64,000 bases of DNA from Roseovarius sp. MMSF_3359 (GCF_030733385.1 NZ_JASHJC010000018.1:1-64000); one strand, 5' to 3'. Positions 35,061 through 44,173 are shown, numbered from the stretch's first letter. Program-made: numbers and translations. The notes: generated from the sequence alone by a model not told the origin.

Positions 35061-36497
35061 ATGATCCAGGCTGATCTGAATGTAATCCTTCCCGAGATCG
35101 TCTTGTCGGTCTATGCGATGGCGGCGCTTCTGTTCACGGTCTACACCGGCAAGGACAAGATGGCGGGGATGCTCGTCTGGCTCACGGCGGCGCTTTTCGT
35201 CGCGATGGCGCTCTTCGTCGGGGCCACGGCCAATGGCACGCGCGAGGCTTTCGGCGGCATGTTCGTCGATGACGGGTTTGCGCGCTTCGCCAAGGTCACG
35301 ATCCTGCTGAGTGCCGCGGCGGTGCTGGTCATGGGGCAGGAATACATGGCCCGCCGCAACATCCTGCGGTTTGAATATCCGCTGCTCATCGCGCTTGCGG
35401 TTGTCGGCATGATGGTGATGGTCAGCGCGGGCGACCTGATGGCGCTCTACATGGGGCTCGAGCTGCAATCGCTGGCGCTCTATGTCGTGGCTTCCCTGCG
35501 CCGCGACAGCGCCAAGTCGACCGAGGCAGGGCTCAAATACTTCGTCCTCGGCGCGCTCAGCTCGGGTTTGCTGCTCTATGGCGCTTCGCTCACCTATGGC
35601 TACGCGGGCACAACGCTCTTCTCGGGCATCATCGCGGCGGCCGAAGGTCAGGCGCCTCTCGGTCTGCTCTTTGGTATCGTCTTCGTCATCTCCGGCATGG
35701 CCTTCAAGGTCAGCGCCGTGCCATTCCACATGTGGACGCCGGACGTCTACGAAGGCTCGCCCACACCGATCACCGCCTTCTTTGCTACCGCCCCCAAGAT
35801 GGCCGCTATGGGGCTTTTTGCCCGCGTCGTGCATGACGCCTATGGCGGGGTCGTGGGCGACTGGCAGCAGGTGATCGCGCTTCTGAGCGTCTTGTCGATG
35901 TTCCTGGGTGCCGTGGCCGCGATTGGCCAGACCGACATCAAACGCCTGATGGCCTATTCTTCGATCGCGCATATGGGCTTTGCCCTGATGGGCCTTGCCG
36001 CCGGAACCGCGTTCGGGGTGCAGGCCATGCTGATCTACATGGCGATCTACGTGACGATGAACGTGGGTACCTTTGCTTTCATCCTGTCGATGGAGCGTGA
36101 CGGCCAGCCGGTCACCGATATCGCGAGCCTCAACATGTATTCCAAGGCGCATCCCGCGCGGGCGATGGCAATGCTGGTCCTTCTGTTCAGCCTCGCCGGT
36201 GTCCCGCCGCTTCTGGGTTTCTTCGGCAAGTTCTACGTGCTGCGCGCCGCCTATGATGGCGGGCTGGCCTGGCTTGCTGTCGCGGGCGTGATCGCTTCGG
36301 TCATCGGCGCATTCTACTACCTGCGGATCGTCTTCTTTATGTATTTCGGCGAAGAGCAGGAAGAGCTTGAAACTGCCCGCTCGCCGGTCTTGTGGAGCCT
36401 TCTGATGGTGTCGGCCACGGTCATGCTGGTGGGGATCATCAACATGTTCGGCGTCGAAACCATCGCCGAAGCCGCCGCGGCCACGCTTGTCAACTGA
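35061..36497 (+). CDS. nuoN: NADH-quinone oxidoreductase subunit N
   Basis: ND2 homologue, third antiporter-like proton channel, 478 residues. [22 protein letters not shown] carries the key Glu, [28 protein letters not shown] the central Lys motif, and [15 protein letters not shown] the later signature. It is the last nuo gene; birA begins 15 bases after its stop, so transcription probably continues into birA-coaX-rnj. Confidence 0.95.
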   Translation: MIQADLNVILPEIVLSVYAMAALLFTVYTGKDKMAGMLVWLTAALFVAMALFVGATANGTREAFGGMFVDDGFARFAKVTILLSAAAVLVMGQEYMARRNILRFEYPLLIALAVVGMMVMVSAGDLMALYMGLELQSLALYVVASLRRDSAKSTEAGLKYFVLGALSSGLLLYGASLTYGYAGTTLFSGIIAAAEGQAPLGLLFGIVFVISGMAFKVSAVPFHMWTPDVYEGSPTPITAFFATAPKMAAMGLFARVVHDAYGGVVGDWQQVIALLSVLSMFLGAVAAIGQTDIKRLMAYSSIAHMGFALMGLAAGTAFGVQAMLIYMAIYVTMNVGTFAFILSMERDGQPVTDIASLNMYSKAHPARAMAMLVLLFSLAGVPPLLGFFGKFYVLRAAYDGGLAWLAVAGVIASVIGAFYYLRIVFFMYFGEEQEELETARSPVLWSLLMVSATVMLVGIINMFGVETIAEAAAATLVN

Positions 36498-36512
36498 TCC
36501 CGGATCGCCCCG

Positions 36513-37262
36513 ATGAATGACTGGCCCGAGGGCTATGGCAAACGGGTGCTGGCCCGCGTGGACAGCACCAATGCCGAAGCGGCGCGGATCGCCCCCGGTC
36601 TTGCCGGCCCGGAATGGATCCTCGCACTCGAACAATCCGCCGCGCGGGGCAGGCGTGGGCGGGGCTGGGTCAATCCCAAGGGTAATTTCGCGGCCACGTT
36701 GGTCATGCACCCGGGCGAAACACCCGACAAGGTCGCGCTCAGGTCCTTCGTTACCTCGCTGGCCCTCTACGATGCGCTCGTCGCCGCAACCGGTCGGGCG
36801 GAGCCGTTTTCGCTCAAATGGCCCAATGACGTGCTGCTGAACGGTGGCAAGCTGGCCGGTATCCTGCTCGAAAGCGCGGGCAGCGGCGGGCGGCTTACCC
36901 ATTTTGCCATCGGGATCGGTGTGAACCTCAAGGAAGCGCCGGGTGCTCCCGAGGTCGAAGAGGGCGCCACGCGACCTGTCTCGCTCCTGTCGGAAACCGG
37001 TGTCGCGATCACGCCCGAGGAATTCCTCGACCTGCTCGCGCCCGCCTACGCCCGCTACGAGGCGCAGTTCACCACCTACGGCTTCGATCCGATCCGCACC
37101 GCCTGGCTCTCCCGGGCGGCCCGCCTGGGGGAGGTGGTGACCGCACGCACCACCCGCGACGAAGTGACCGGCACCTTTGAAACGGTGGACGCGGCGGGCA
37201 ATCTTGTACTATCTACGGCCAAATCGCGCGTGGCCATCCCGGCCGCCGACGTGTTTTTCTGA
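36513..37262 (+). CDS. birA: Biotin--[acetyl-CoA-carboxylase] ligase, catalytic-only form
   Basis: Attaches biotin to carrier lysines such as that of MccA in this window. It has 249 residues, with the catalytic domain (STNAEA, the biotinyl-AMP loop ARGRRGRGWVNPKGNF, KWPNDVLLNGGKLAGILLE) and the C-terminal SH3-like domain (DAAGNLVLSTAKSRVAIPAADV). There is no N-terminal winged helix, so it should not repress biotin genes as E. coli BirA does; alphaproteobacteria often use BioR instead. Position after nuoN and before coaX is typical of this bacterial group. Confidence 0.92.
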   Translation: MNDWPEGYGKRVLARVDSTNAEAARIAPGLAGPEWILALEQSAARGRRGRGWVNPKGNFAATLVMHPGETPDKVALRSFVTSLALYDALVAATGRAEPFSLKWPNDVLLNGGKLAGILLESAGSGGRLTHFAIGIGVNLKEAPGAPEVEEGATRPVSLLSETGVAITPEEFLDLLAPAYARYEAQFTTYGFDPIRTAWLSRAARLGEVVTARTTRDEVTGTFETVDAAGNLVLSTAKSRVAIPAADVFF

Positions 37263-37277
37263 CGAAGGCAGGCTGTC

Positions 37278-38048
37278 ATGCTTCTGGCAATTGATTGCGG
37301 CAACACGAATACCGTCTTTGCCATCTGGGATGGTGGGAAATTCCTGTGCACCCTGCGCACCTCGACCCATCATGCCCGCACGGCGGATGCCTATTTCACC
37401 TGGTACTCGACGCTGGTGAAACATTACGGGATTGACGTTGAGATCACCGATGTGATCATCTCCTCCACAGTGCCGCGTGTCGTGTTCAACCTGCGTGTCT
37501 TTGCTGACCGTTTCTTTGGCTGTCGCCCGCTTGTAGTCGGCAAGCCCGAATGCCGCCTCCCGGCGGAGCCGCGCGTGGATGAAGGCACAATCGTGGGGCC
37601 GGACCGGCTGGTCAATTCCGCGGGTGCATTTTCCCGGCACGGCGGTGACCTGATCGTCGTGGATTTCGGCACGGCGACGACCTTTGATGTGGTATCCAAG
37701 GACGGCAACTATATTGGCGGGGTGATCGCACCGGGTGTGAACCTGAGCCTTGAGGCGTTGCACATGGCCGCCGCCGCCCTGCCGCATGTGGACATCACCA
37801 AGCCGCAGAAGGTCGTGGGCACCAACACGGTGGACTGCATGCAATCGGGGGTCTTCTGGGGCTATATCGGGCTGGTCAAGGAGTGCTGCGCGCGGATCAA
37901 GGCGGAACGTGATCGCGACATGAAAGTGATCGGCACCGGTGGCCTCGCGCCGCTCTTTGCCGAGACCGAGGACCTGTTTGATGTGATCGAAGACGATCTG
38001 ACGATGCACGGCCTAACCGTGATTCATGATTATAACAAGGAGGGCTGA
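37278..38048 (+). CDS. coaX: Type III pantothenate kinase
   Basis: First step of coenzyme A synthesis, phosphorylating pantothenate; 256 residues. ASKHA-fold motifs: LLAIDCGNTNTVFAIWDGG (phosphate 1), GPDRLVNSAGAF (the G-x-DR catalytic region), LIVVDFGTATTFDVV (phosphate 2) and GGVIAPGVNLSLEAL. Type III kinases are insensitive to CoA feedback and need a monovalent cation. It lies between birA and the RNase J gene with short gaps, as in many alphaproteobacteria. Confidence 0.94.
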   Translation: MLLAIDCGNTNTVFAIWDGGKFLCTLRTSTHHARTADAYFTWYSTLVKHYGIDVEITDVIISSTVPRVVFNLRVFADRFFGCRPLVVGKPECRLPAEPRVDEGTIVGPDRLVNSAGAFSRHGGDLIVVDFGTATTFDVVSKDGNYIGGVIAPGVNLSLEALHMAAAALPHVDITKPQKVVGTNTVDCMQSGVFWGYIGLVKECCARIKAERDRDMKVIGTGGLAPLFAETEDLFDVIEDDLTMHGLTVIHDYNKEG

Positions 38049-38054
38049 GGCCCC

Positions 38055-39725
38055 ATGAGCAGTGAAAGACTGATTTACCTGCCGCTTGGCGGGGCGGGCG
38101 AAATCGGCATGAACGCCTATGTCTATGGCTATGGGAAACCGGATGAAGAGCGCCTGATCCTTGTCGATCTGGGCGTGACCTTCCCGGATATGGATGGCAG
38201 CCCGGGGGTGGACCTGATCCTGCCCGACATTTCCTGGCTCAGTGAGCGCAAGAACCAGCTTGAGGCGGTGTTCATCACCCATGCCCACGAGGATCACGTC
38301 GGCGCCGTCGCTCATTACTACGAAGCTCTTGGCGCGCCGATCTATGCCCGCGCTTTTACCGCCAATATCGCCCGCCGCAAGATGGAGGAACACGGCCACC
38401 CGGAAAAGGCCGTGCGCACTGTGTCGCCCTGGCCCGAGGTGACCGAAGCGGGACCGTTCAAGGTGGGTTTCGTGCCGATTTCTCATTCGATTCCAGAGAG
38501 CTCCGGCCTGGTCATCGATACGCCGGACGGACGGCTAGTCCACAGCGGCGACTTCAAGATGGACGCCGATCCGGTGGTGGGAGAGCCGTTTGACCCGGAC
38601 GTCTGGGCGGATATCGCCAAGCCCGGTGTCAAGGCACTGATCTGCGATTCCACCAATGTGTTCAGCCCCGCCGAGGGGCGGTCAGAATCGAGCGTGGGGC
38701 CTGAGATCGAAAAGCTGGTGGCAGGGGCCAAAGGCATGTTCGTTTGCACCACCTTCGCCAGCAACGTGGCGCGCGTGAAAACCCTGGCGGAGGCGGGCGA
38801 GCGGGCAGGGCGGTCGATCTGCCTGATGGGGCGGGCGATGCGCCGGATGATCGAGGCCAGCGTGGAGACCGGCGTGCTCAAGGGCTTCCCGAAGGTCGTG
38901 AGCCCCGAAGATGCAAAGAGCATTCCACGCGAGAACCTGATGCTGATCGTGACCGGCTCCCAGGGCGAACGTCGCGCCGCCAGTGCGCAGTTGGCTCAGG
39001 GCAAGTATAACGGAATCACGCTGGCCGAGGGGGATACGTTTCTGTTCTCCTCCAAGACCATCCCCGGCAATGAGCGCGGCGTGATCCGCATCATCAACCA
39101 GTTCAGCGAGATGGGCGTCGATGTGGTCGACGACAGCAGCGGGCTCTACCACGTTTCGGGTCATGCCAACCGGCCCGACCTCGACAAGATGCACAAGCTG
39201 ATCCAGCCGCAGATGGTAATCCCCATGCACGGGGAACATCGCCACCTGCGCGAGCATGTGAAACTGGCCAAGTCGAACCGGCTCTATGGTGTGTTGGCGG
39301 TGAATGGCATGATGATGGACCTCAGTCAAAACACGCCCGTGGTGGCCGAATATATCGAAACCGGGCGGACCTATCTCGACGGCAGCATCAAGGTCGGCGC
39401 GCTCGATGGGGTGGTGCGGGACCGCATCCGCATGGCGCTCAACGGGCATGTGATGGTCAATGTGATCCTTGACGAGGATGACGAGCCATTGGGCGAACCC
39501 TGGTGTGAAATCAAGGGCTTGCCGGAAACCGGGGTGAGCCGCGCGCCGCTGGTGGATGTGCTCGAAGAGGACCTGAGCCAGTTTCTGGGCCGGGCGGGAT
39601 CCAAGACGCTGATCGACGATGATAAGCTCGAAGAAGGGTTGCGCCGGGTCACCCGCCAAAGCGCGATGGGCGAGATCGGCAAAAAGCCCGAAGTGTCAAT
39701 CATCATCAGCCGCCTGTCGGCCTGA
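38055..39725 (+). CDS. rnj: Ribonuclease J
   Basis: Metallo-beta-lactamase/beta-CASP ribonuclease of mRNA turnover and rRNA maturation, 556 residues. The zinc motif HAHEDHVGAVAHY (about 75-87), ISHSIPESSG, and HSGDFKMD are the MBL ligands. The beta-CASP domain follows, with TGSQGERRAASAQL and HVSGHANRPDLDKM, then HGEHRHLREHVKLA and a C-terminal RNase J domain. Alphaproteobacteria use RNase J alongside RNase E. Its ATG lies six bases after coaX. Confidence 0.94.
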   Translation: MSSERLIYLPLGGAGEIGMNAYVYGYGKPDEERLILVDLGVTFPDMDGSPGVDLILPDISWLSERKNQLEAVFITHAHEDHVGAVAHYYEALGAPIYARAFTANIARRKMEEHGHPEKAVRTVSPWPEVTEAGPFKVGFVPISHSIPESSGLVIDTPDGRLVHSGDFKMDADPVVGEPFDPDVWADIAKPGVKALICDSTNVFSPAEGRSESSVGPEIEKLVAGAKGMFVCTTFASNVARVKTLAEAGERAGRSICLMGRAMRRMIEASVETGVLKGFPKVVSPEDAKSIPRENLMLIVTGSQGERRAASAQLAQGKYNGITLAEGDTFLFSSKTIPGNERGVIRIINQFSEMGVDVVDDSSGLYHVSGHANRPDLDKMHKLIQPQMVIPMHGEHRHLREHVKLAKSNRLYGVLAVNGMMMDLSQNTPVVAEYIETGRTYLDGSIKVGALDGVVRDRIRMALNGHVMVNVILDEDDEPLGEPWCEIKGLPETGVSRAPLVDVLEEDLSQFLGRAGSKTLIDDDKLEEGLRRVTRQSAMGEIGKKPEVSIIISRLSA

Positions 39726-39828
39726 GGCCGGTCAAAGGCGGTTTGCGACCTCTGCCATGTCGAAAACAGCAAAGACGCGGCTTTGATCTGCACCGTTTCA
39801 TGGGAGGCACCACGAGGAGGTGCCGCCC

Positions 39829-40671
39829 ATGCCTTTCGATGCCACACGACTGATCGACCTTGCGCGCTATCCGATCCACCGGGACGGCGCCGCGCGCGAT
39901 GCGGTATTGGCGCAGGTGCGTGCCGATCTGGCCCGGGACGGTTGTGCTGTTCTCAAGGGGTTCCTGACCGCGGAAGGGGTGGCGGCCCTCACCGCCGAGG
40001 CGGACGGGGTTGCCGACAATGGGCATAAATCCTTCAGCCGCACCAACGCCTATTTCACCAAGGATGACCCGAGCCTGCCCGATGATGACCCGCGGCGGCA
40101 ATTCTTTGACCGCTCGAACGCGTTTATCCCGGCTGATAATTTTGCCAAGGATGGCCCGTTGCGGACGGTACATGATTTCGAGGGCTTCGATGGGTTCATC
40201 CGCGATTGCCTGCAAGAAGCGCAGTTCTATCGCTATGCCGATCCGCTGGCGGATGTGATCGTCAACATGGCGAAGGAGGGGCCGGGGTTTCCCTGGCATT
40301 TTGACACCAACAATTTCACCGTGACCCTTGCCATTCAGAACGCCGAAGGCGGCGGGGCGTTTGAATATGCGGCGGGCATTCGTGAGGGTGACGAGAATTT
40401 CGACGAGGTCGCGCGCGTGCTCAAAGGTACGTCGGACAGGGTGACAGTGCTTGAGCTTGAACCCGGCGATCTGCAACTCTTTCGCGGGCGCTACTCGCTG
40501 CACCGCGTGGCGCCGCTCGTCGGCGCACGGCCGCGCTATGTGGCGATCTTTTCCTATGTCGAAGAGCCGGGAATGGTCGGCGCGCCCGAGCGCACCAAGC
40601 AGCTCTATGGCCGGACTTTGCCTATTCATCACGAAAGGGCGGGGCAGAGGACGGATGACTATATCGACTGA
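39829..40671 (+). CDS. 2-oxoglutarate/Fe(II)-dependent oxygenase, HalD/ArpA-like
   Basis: A 280-residue non-heme iron oxygenase. The facial triad is visible: WHFDTNNF supplies His and Asp, and YSLHRVAP the distal His; RPRYVAIFSY holds the Arg that would grip 2-oxoglutarate. The overall pattern (SFSRTNAYFTKDD, RQFFDRSNAFIPADNF) resembles the group that includes the amino-acid halogenases, but those replace the Asp with Gly/Ala; Asp is kept here, favouring hydroxylation. GAGGAGG at 39814-39820 is eight bases before ATG 39829, ruling against a GTG at 39820 within that site. Substrate unknown, probably an amino acid or small metabolite. Confidence 0.75.
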   Translation: MPFDATRLIDLARYPIHRDGAARDAVLAQVRADLARDGCAVLKGFLTAEGVAALTAEADGVADNGHKSFSRTNAYFTKDDPSLPDDDPRRQFFDRSNAFIPADNFAKDGPLRTVHDFEGFDGFIRDCLQEAQFYRYADPLADVIVNMAKEGPGFPWHFDTNNFTVTLAIQNAEGGGAFEYAAGIREGDENFDEVARVLKGTSDRVTVLELEPGDLQLFRGRYSLHRVAPLVGARPRYVAIFSYVEEPGMVGAPERTKQLYGRTLPIHHERAGQRTDDYID

Positions 40672-40717
40672 GGAGGTCTTTGGCAGCCTTGCGGGACCAA
40701 CCGGACATCCAAGAACG

Positions 40718-40925
40718 AGCCGCGCGATGGCCAGACCGCGGGATGGCGATCAACCGTTGTGAGACGCACTTTATCTTTGCCAAGTTCGGAAAACCTCTGT
40801 GCGGTGCACGACCCCACCAAATCGCCAGCCCTTGCGGGCGGTCTGGCGATCGCGCGGCGGCCTTCGGCCTTGATTCCGCGCGGGCGGAAACCACGAACGT
40901 CCGCTTTGGGCTCAAAGCGGACTTT
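40718..40925 (+). repeat. Dispersed intergenic hairpin element, copy 2
   Basis: Core 40734-40880 (147 bases, equal in length to copy 1). The long stem here is ATCGCCAG/CTGGCGAT, where copy 1 has ATCGCCGG/CCGGCGAT: an A-T pair replaces a G-C pair, a compensatory change. The second stem is GGCC-TTC-GGCC. The tail has a further perfect 9-bp hairpin (40899-40907 with 40914-40922, GTCCGCTTT/AAAGCGGAC). It occupies most of the 328-base gap between the oxygenase and the helicase, where nothing else is seen. Confidence 0.8.
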
Positions 40926-40999
40926 GCCAGTGGCTATTGCTCTCACGCCGACACAGGAAAGCTATGTTCCCAGTACCAGGGGTGGGTGCTTACGGAAGT

Positions 41000-42448
41000 T
41001 CAGCCCGCGCGGCGGTCGTCGAAGCTCAGGGCGATGAAACTGGGCAGGTGATCCCCCATGCCGACAACCTTGTTGCCGCCCTGTTTGCCGCGATCCGATT
41101 TGCCGCCGTCCGACTTGCCCCTGCCACCGCGACCGCGAGACTTGGGCTTGTCCTCCGCAGGTTGCTCCTGCGCCGCCGCCTTATCGTCGGCCCTTTGCTC
41201 AGCGGACTGTTCAGTCGGTTCCTCGGCCTTCTTGCGGGACCGAGAGCGTTTTGGTTTCTCGGCCTTCTCTGCATCCGCCTCGGGTCTCGGCGCCTCGGTT
41301 TTCAACGGGTTGTCCAGCCGCGGGATTTCCTTCTGGATCAGCCGTTCGATGGCGTCGAGGTTCTTCTCATCACGCGGGATGCAGATCATCATCGCCTTGC
41401 CGTCCCGCCCGGCACGCCCGGTGCGGCCGATGCGGTGAACGTAATCCTCGGCATGGCCGGGAACATCGAAATTGAACACATGGCTGACCGAGGGCACATC
41501 GAGGCCCCGTGCGGCCACATCCGAGGCGCAGAGGAAGCGCAACGCGCCATCGCGGAAGCCGTCCAGCGTCCGGGTGCGTTGTGACTGGTCCAGATCGCCA
41601 TGGATCGGCGCGGCATCATAGCCGTATTTTTTCAAAGACTTGGCGACAATATCCACATCCGTCTTGCGGTTGCAGAAGATGATCGCGTTGGTGCATTTTT
41701 CGCCTTCACCGTCGATCAGGGCACGCAGCAGTTTGCGTTTCTCGGTGCCTTCGCGATCCCGGCGAGAGGCTTTGAACATCACGACGCCCTGTTCGATCGT
41801 CTCTGACGCGGTGGCCTGACGCGCGACCTCGATCCGTTCCGGCGCGCTGAGGAATGTGTTGGTGATCCGCTCGATCTCGGGCGCCATGGTGGCGGAGAAA
41901 AAGAGCGTCTGGCGGGTAAAGGGCGTGAGGCCAAAGATGCGCTCGATATCGGGAATGAACCCCATATCCAACATTCTGTCGGCCTCGTCCACGACCATGA
42001 CCTTCACGTCCGACAGGATCAGCTTGCCCCGCTCGAAATGATCAAGCAGCCGCCCGGGCGTGGCGATCAGCACGTCGACGCCCTTGTCGATCAACTGGTC
42101 CTGCTCCTTGAAGCTGACGCCGCCAATCAGGAGCGCCTTGGTCAGCTTCAGGTGTTTGGAATAGGTGTCGAAATTCTCGGCCACCTGCGCCGCCAGTTCG
42201 CGCGTCGGGCAGAGCACCAGCGAACGCGGCATCCGTGCCCGCGCCCGTCCCCGCGCCAGCAGCGACAGCATCGGAAGGGTGAAGCTGGCGGTTTTGCCGG
42301 TCCCGGTCTGGGCAATGCCCAGAACATCACGTCCTTCAAGGGCCGGAGGGATGGCACCTTCCTGGATCGGGGTGGGGCTTTCATACCCGGCTTCGTCAAT
42401 GGCTTTCAGAACCTTCGGGTTCAGTTTCAACTCGGAAAACTTGGTCAT
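41000..42448 (-). CDS. DEAD-box ATP-dependent RNA helicase (RhlE-like)
   Basis: A 482-residue RNA helicase. The Q motif YESPTPIQEGAIP, motif I AQTGTGKT, Ia PTRELAAQ, II DEADRMLDMGF, III SAT, and the second RecA domain with ARGLDVPSVSHVFNFD and HRIGRTGRAGR are all present. A C-terminal tail of about 100 residues is rich in Lys, Arg, Glu and Gly (SRGRGGRGKSDGGKSDRGKQGG), typical of RhlE-type RNA-binding extensions. It probably acts in cold adaptation, ribosome assembly or RNA decay beside RNase J. A perfect hairpin abuts the start codon. Confidence 0.92.
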   Translation of the reverse strand: MTKFSELKLNPKVLKAIDEAGYESPTPIQEGAIPPALEGRDVLGIAQTGTGKTASFTLPMLSLLARGRARARMPRSLVLCPTRELAAQVAENFDTYSKHLKLTKALLIGGVSFKEQDQLIDKGVDVLIATPGRLLDHFERGKLILSDVKVMVVDEADRMLDMGFIPDIERIFGLTPFTRQTLFFSATMAPEIERITNTFLSAPERIEVARQATASETIEQGVVMFKASRRDREGTEKRKLLRALIDGEGEKCTNAIIFCNRKTDVDIVAKSLKKYGYDAAPIHGDLDQSQRTRTLDGFRDGALRFLCASDVAARGLDVPSVSHVFNFDVPGHAEDYVHRIGRTGRAGRDGKAMMICIPRDEKNLDAIERLIQKEIPRLDNPLKTEAPRPEADAEKAEKPKRSRSRKKAEEPTEQSAEQRADDKAAAQEQPAEDKPKSRGRGGRGKSDGGKSDRGKQGGNKVVGMGDHLPSFIALSFDDRRAG

Positions 42449-42451
42449 ATG

Positions 42452-42472
42452 TGTCCGTCTTTTGCGGACACT
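42452..42472 (-). promoter_or_regulatory. Hairpin immediately upstream of the helicase start codon
   Basis: On the reverse strand GTGTCCG-CAAAAGA-CGGACAC forms a perfect 7-bp stem. It ends three bases before the helicase ATG (42448) and covers the place where the ribosome-binding site must lie. It could make translation temperature- or helicase-dependent. The remaining 230 bases up to the next gene show nothing clear. Confidence 0.45.
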
Positions 42473-42702
42473 GCCTTGGCCCGCGCGTCTGAGAGCCGGA
42501 TCGGGCCCCGAACGGGCCTGTGGACATCCACATAAATGATCCGGTTTGCAAGCGTTTACCGGAAGAGAGGGGTGTGGGTCAATGCGCGCCGCAAAATGAG
42601 AGTAAATGAGCGGTCAGGAGCGCGAATTGTTGACGGGGGCGCAACAATAACTTGGCCCTGGCCGATTTTTATCGTTCTTGTTGCACCGAAAAGGGCCGGA
42701 TT

Positions 42703-43338
42703 TCACCGGTTGGAACGGGCCTCCAGGAGCCGTTCTGCCGTGGCGTGAAGGGCTGGCCTATACCCGGCCAGCATAGCCGCCACCGTCGGCTTTGGCGTCA
42801 GAACGGTCACGCGACCACTTGCCGGGCGCGGCAGGGCGGCGATGTAGCGGCCCGCGTCGAACCGGATCAGATGCTGCGCCCAAAGCAGATGCGCAGCCCC
42901 CTCGTGCCAGAGGAACGTGCCGTCGGGCAGCGTGTCGATTTCGGCCTCGTAGCGTTTGTGGCGACGTGTCCGATCCACACGGGCCGCATGCAGCATCCTG
43001 TCGTCGTGATCGAGGTCCTGCGCCCTATGCGCCGTGGCCCAGGCCCTGCGAAACGCCGTGTAATCCGCCCGCCGGCACAGGCCGCATGGGCGGTGACCCG
43101 CGGCCAAGGCAGAGGATTCATCAAGGAAAAACAACTCGGTATAGTGGCGCGGGGTCATGACCTCCCGATGCCAATCCTTGTATCTCAGGACACATGTCAC
43201 CCAGTGCGGATGGGTCCAGCGCGCGGTTTTCAGCCTCCGGTTATCGTCGTGCAGGATGCCGCGATTGCCCATGAAACCCCCGCGCCAGGACGCGGTGATG
43301 ATCTCTCCGGTGGGCAGCACACGGTTCTGCAGCGGCAT
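42703..43338 (-). CDS. Conserved hypothetical protein with an Ada-like cysteine motif
   Basis: A 211-residue protein of unknown function. The central segment TELFFLDESSALAAGHRPCGLCRRADY contains a CxxC preceded by GHRP, reminiscent of the metal-binding domain of Ada and related nucleic-acid enzymes. Further conserved-looking parts are ARWTHPHWVTCVLRYKDWHRE and LPDGTFLWHEGAAHLLW. No signal peptide or membrane segment. It lies alone between the helicase and the VPLPA-CTERM gene. A DNA- or nucleotide-related role is possible from the cysteine motif only. Confidence 0.65.
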   Translation of the reverse strand: MPLQNRVLPTGEIITASWRGGFMGNRGILHDDNRRLKTARWTHPHWVTCVLRYKDWHREVMTPRHYTELFFLDESSALAAGHRPCGLCRRADYTAFRRAWATAHRAQDLDHDDRMLHAARVDRTRRHKRYEAEIDTLPDGTFLWHEGAAHLLWAQHLIRFDAGRYIAALPRPASGRVTVLTPKPTVAAMLAGYRPALHATAERLLEARSNR

Positions 43339-43356
43339 TGTTGCGTCTCTCCAACG

Positions 43357-43383
43357 AAAAAGGCCGCCCGGTCAGGCGGCCTT
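43357..43383 (-). terminator. Intrinsic terminator of the VPLPA-CTERM gene
   Basis: Reading on the reverse strand, AAGGCCGCC-TGACCG-GGCGGCCTT followed by TTT forms a 9-bp stem plus T-run, 23 bases past the stop at 43406. Canonical rho-independent terminator; it lies just ahead of the downstream reverse-strand gene. Confidence 0.85.
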
Positions 43384-43405
43384 CGGAATTTAAGTGTAGC
43401 AGGCG

Positions 43406-44173
43406 TTACGCTTTTTTGCGACGGCGTCCTGCAGCGGCCAGACCGCCGATGCCGGCCAGCAGCATCCAGCCAGCGGCCGGAAGCGGCACGACGCCACCAC
43501 CATTCGGGTCGATTTCCAGGTCGATGTTGATATCGCCTTTGCCCGAGCGGTTGAAGTCGTAGAGGTTCGCGAAAGGCGAAGTTGCCTGGCCCGAAACGGT
43601 CCAGTTGAACCACATCGAGAAACCGGTGCCGGTTGTGTCCAGCGCGTTGGCGGCTTCACCTGCTTGCGGGGCGTGCTTGGGGTTGCTGACCAGGCTGTAG
43701 GTCAGGCCTTCCATGTGCGAGCCGGCGGCACCGGTGAAGATGGCAGAGGTCAGCGAGAAATATGTCCAGTCCGACGGGTCGATGCCGGCTTTGGTTGTCG
43801 CGCAGTTGTGCATGCTGCCAGCGCCAGCTTGCTGGCAATAGGGCGTGTTGCCAGTCTTCTTGACGTTGAACTTCAGGTCGAAGTCGAACGACAGGTTCGA
43901 TTGGCCGGTGTTTGTCGCTGTACCCTTAAGGCGGGCTTTGCTTCCGGTGTAGATGAACTTGCTGCCGGGGTTGAACGACCAAAGCGCGCTCGCCTTGTTG
44001 CCGGTCACGAACGACTTGGAATGGGTTGTCGGGTTGCCACCGGGCGTCCAGACCGAACGCTTGCCGTTATAGTCGAGCGCATCGTAGGTGCCTACGGCGA
44101 TCGGTGCTGCCAGTACGGTGGAGGGGGCGAATGCAACGCATGCGGCAAACGCCAGTTTGCGGATCAGAGTCAT
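43406..44173 (-). CDS. VPLPA-CTERM sorting-domain surface protein
   Basis: A 255-residue secreted protein. A signal peptide (IRKLAFAACVAFAPSTVLA) leads into a beta-rich, Gly/Ser/Thr-rich body with cysteines at PYCQQ and HNCATT. The C terminus is the tripartite sorting signal VVPLPAAGWMLLAGIGGLAA followed by RRRKKA: the VPLPA-CTERM motif, a membrane helix and a basic tail. Such proteins are processed by exosortase-type enzymes tied to exopolysaccharide export in Rhodobacterales; no such enzyme is in this window. A longer in-frame ORF to 44347 lacks the signal peptide at its start. The upstream 228-base gap is relatively AT-rich and should hold its promoter. Confidence 0.85.
   Translation of the reverse strand: MTLIRKLAFAACVAFAPSTVLAAPIAVGTYDALDYNGKRSVWTPGGNPTTHSKSFVTGNKASALWSFNPGSKFIYTGSKARLKGTATNTGQSNLSFDFDLKFNVKKTGNTPYCQQAGAGSMHNCATTKAGIDPSDWTYFSLTSAIFTGAAGSHMEGLTYSLVSNPKHAPQAGEAANALDTTGTGFSMWFNWTVSGQATSPFANLYDFNRSGKGDINIDLEIDPNGGGVVPLPAAGWMLLAGIGGLAAAGRRRKKA

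Noticed and set aside
34443-36902. An 819-codon open frame antisense to nuoM, nuoN and birA
   Set aside because: It is the mirror of high-GC membrane-protein genes, rich in His/Arg/Asp, with no ribosome-binding site or family motif; a composition artefact.
40680-41051. Short ORFs between the oxygenase and the helicase
   Set aside because: They translate the repeat element and helicase antisense; similar spurious peptides come from the other repeat copies.
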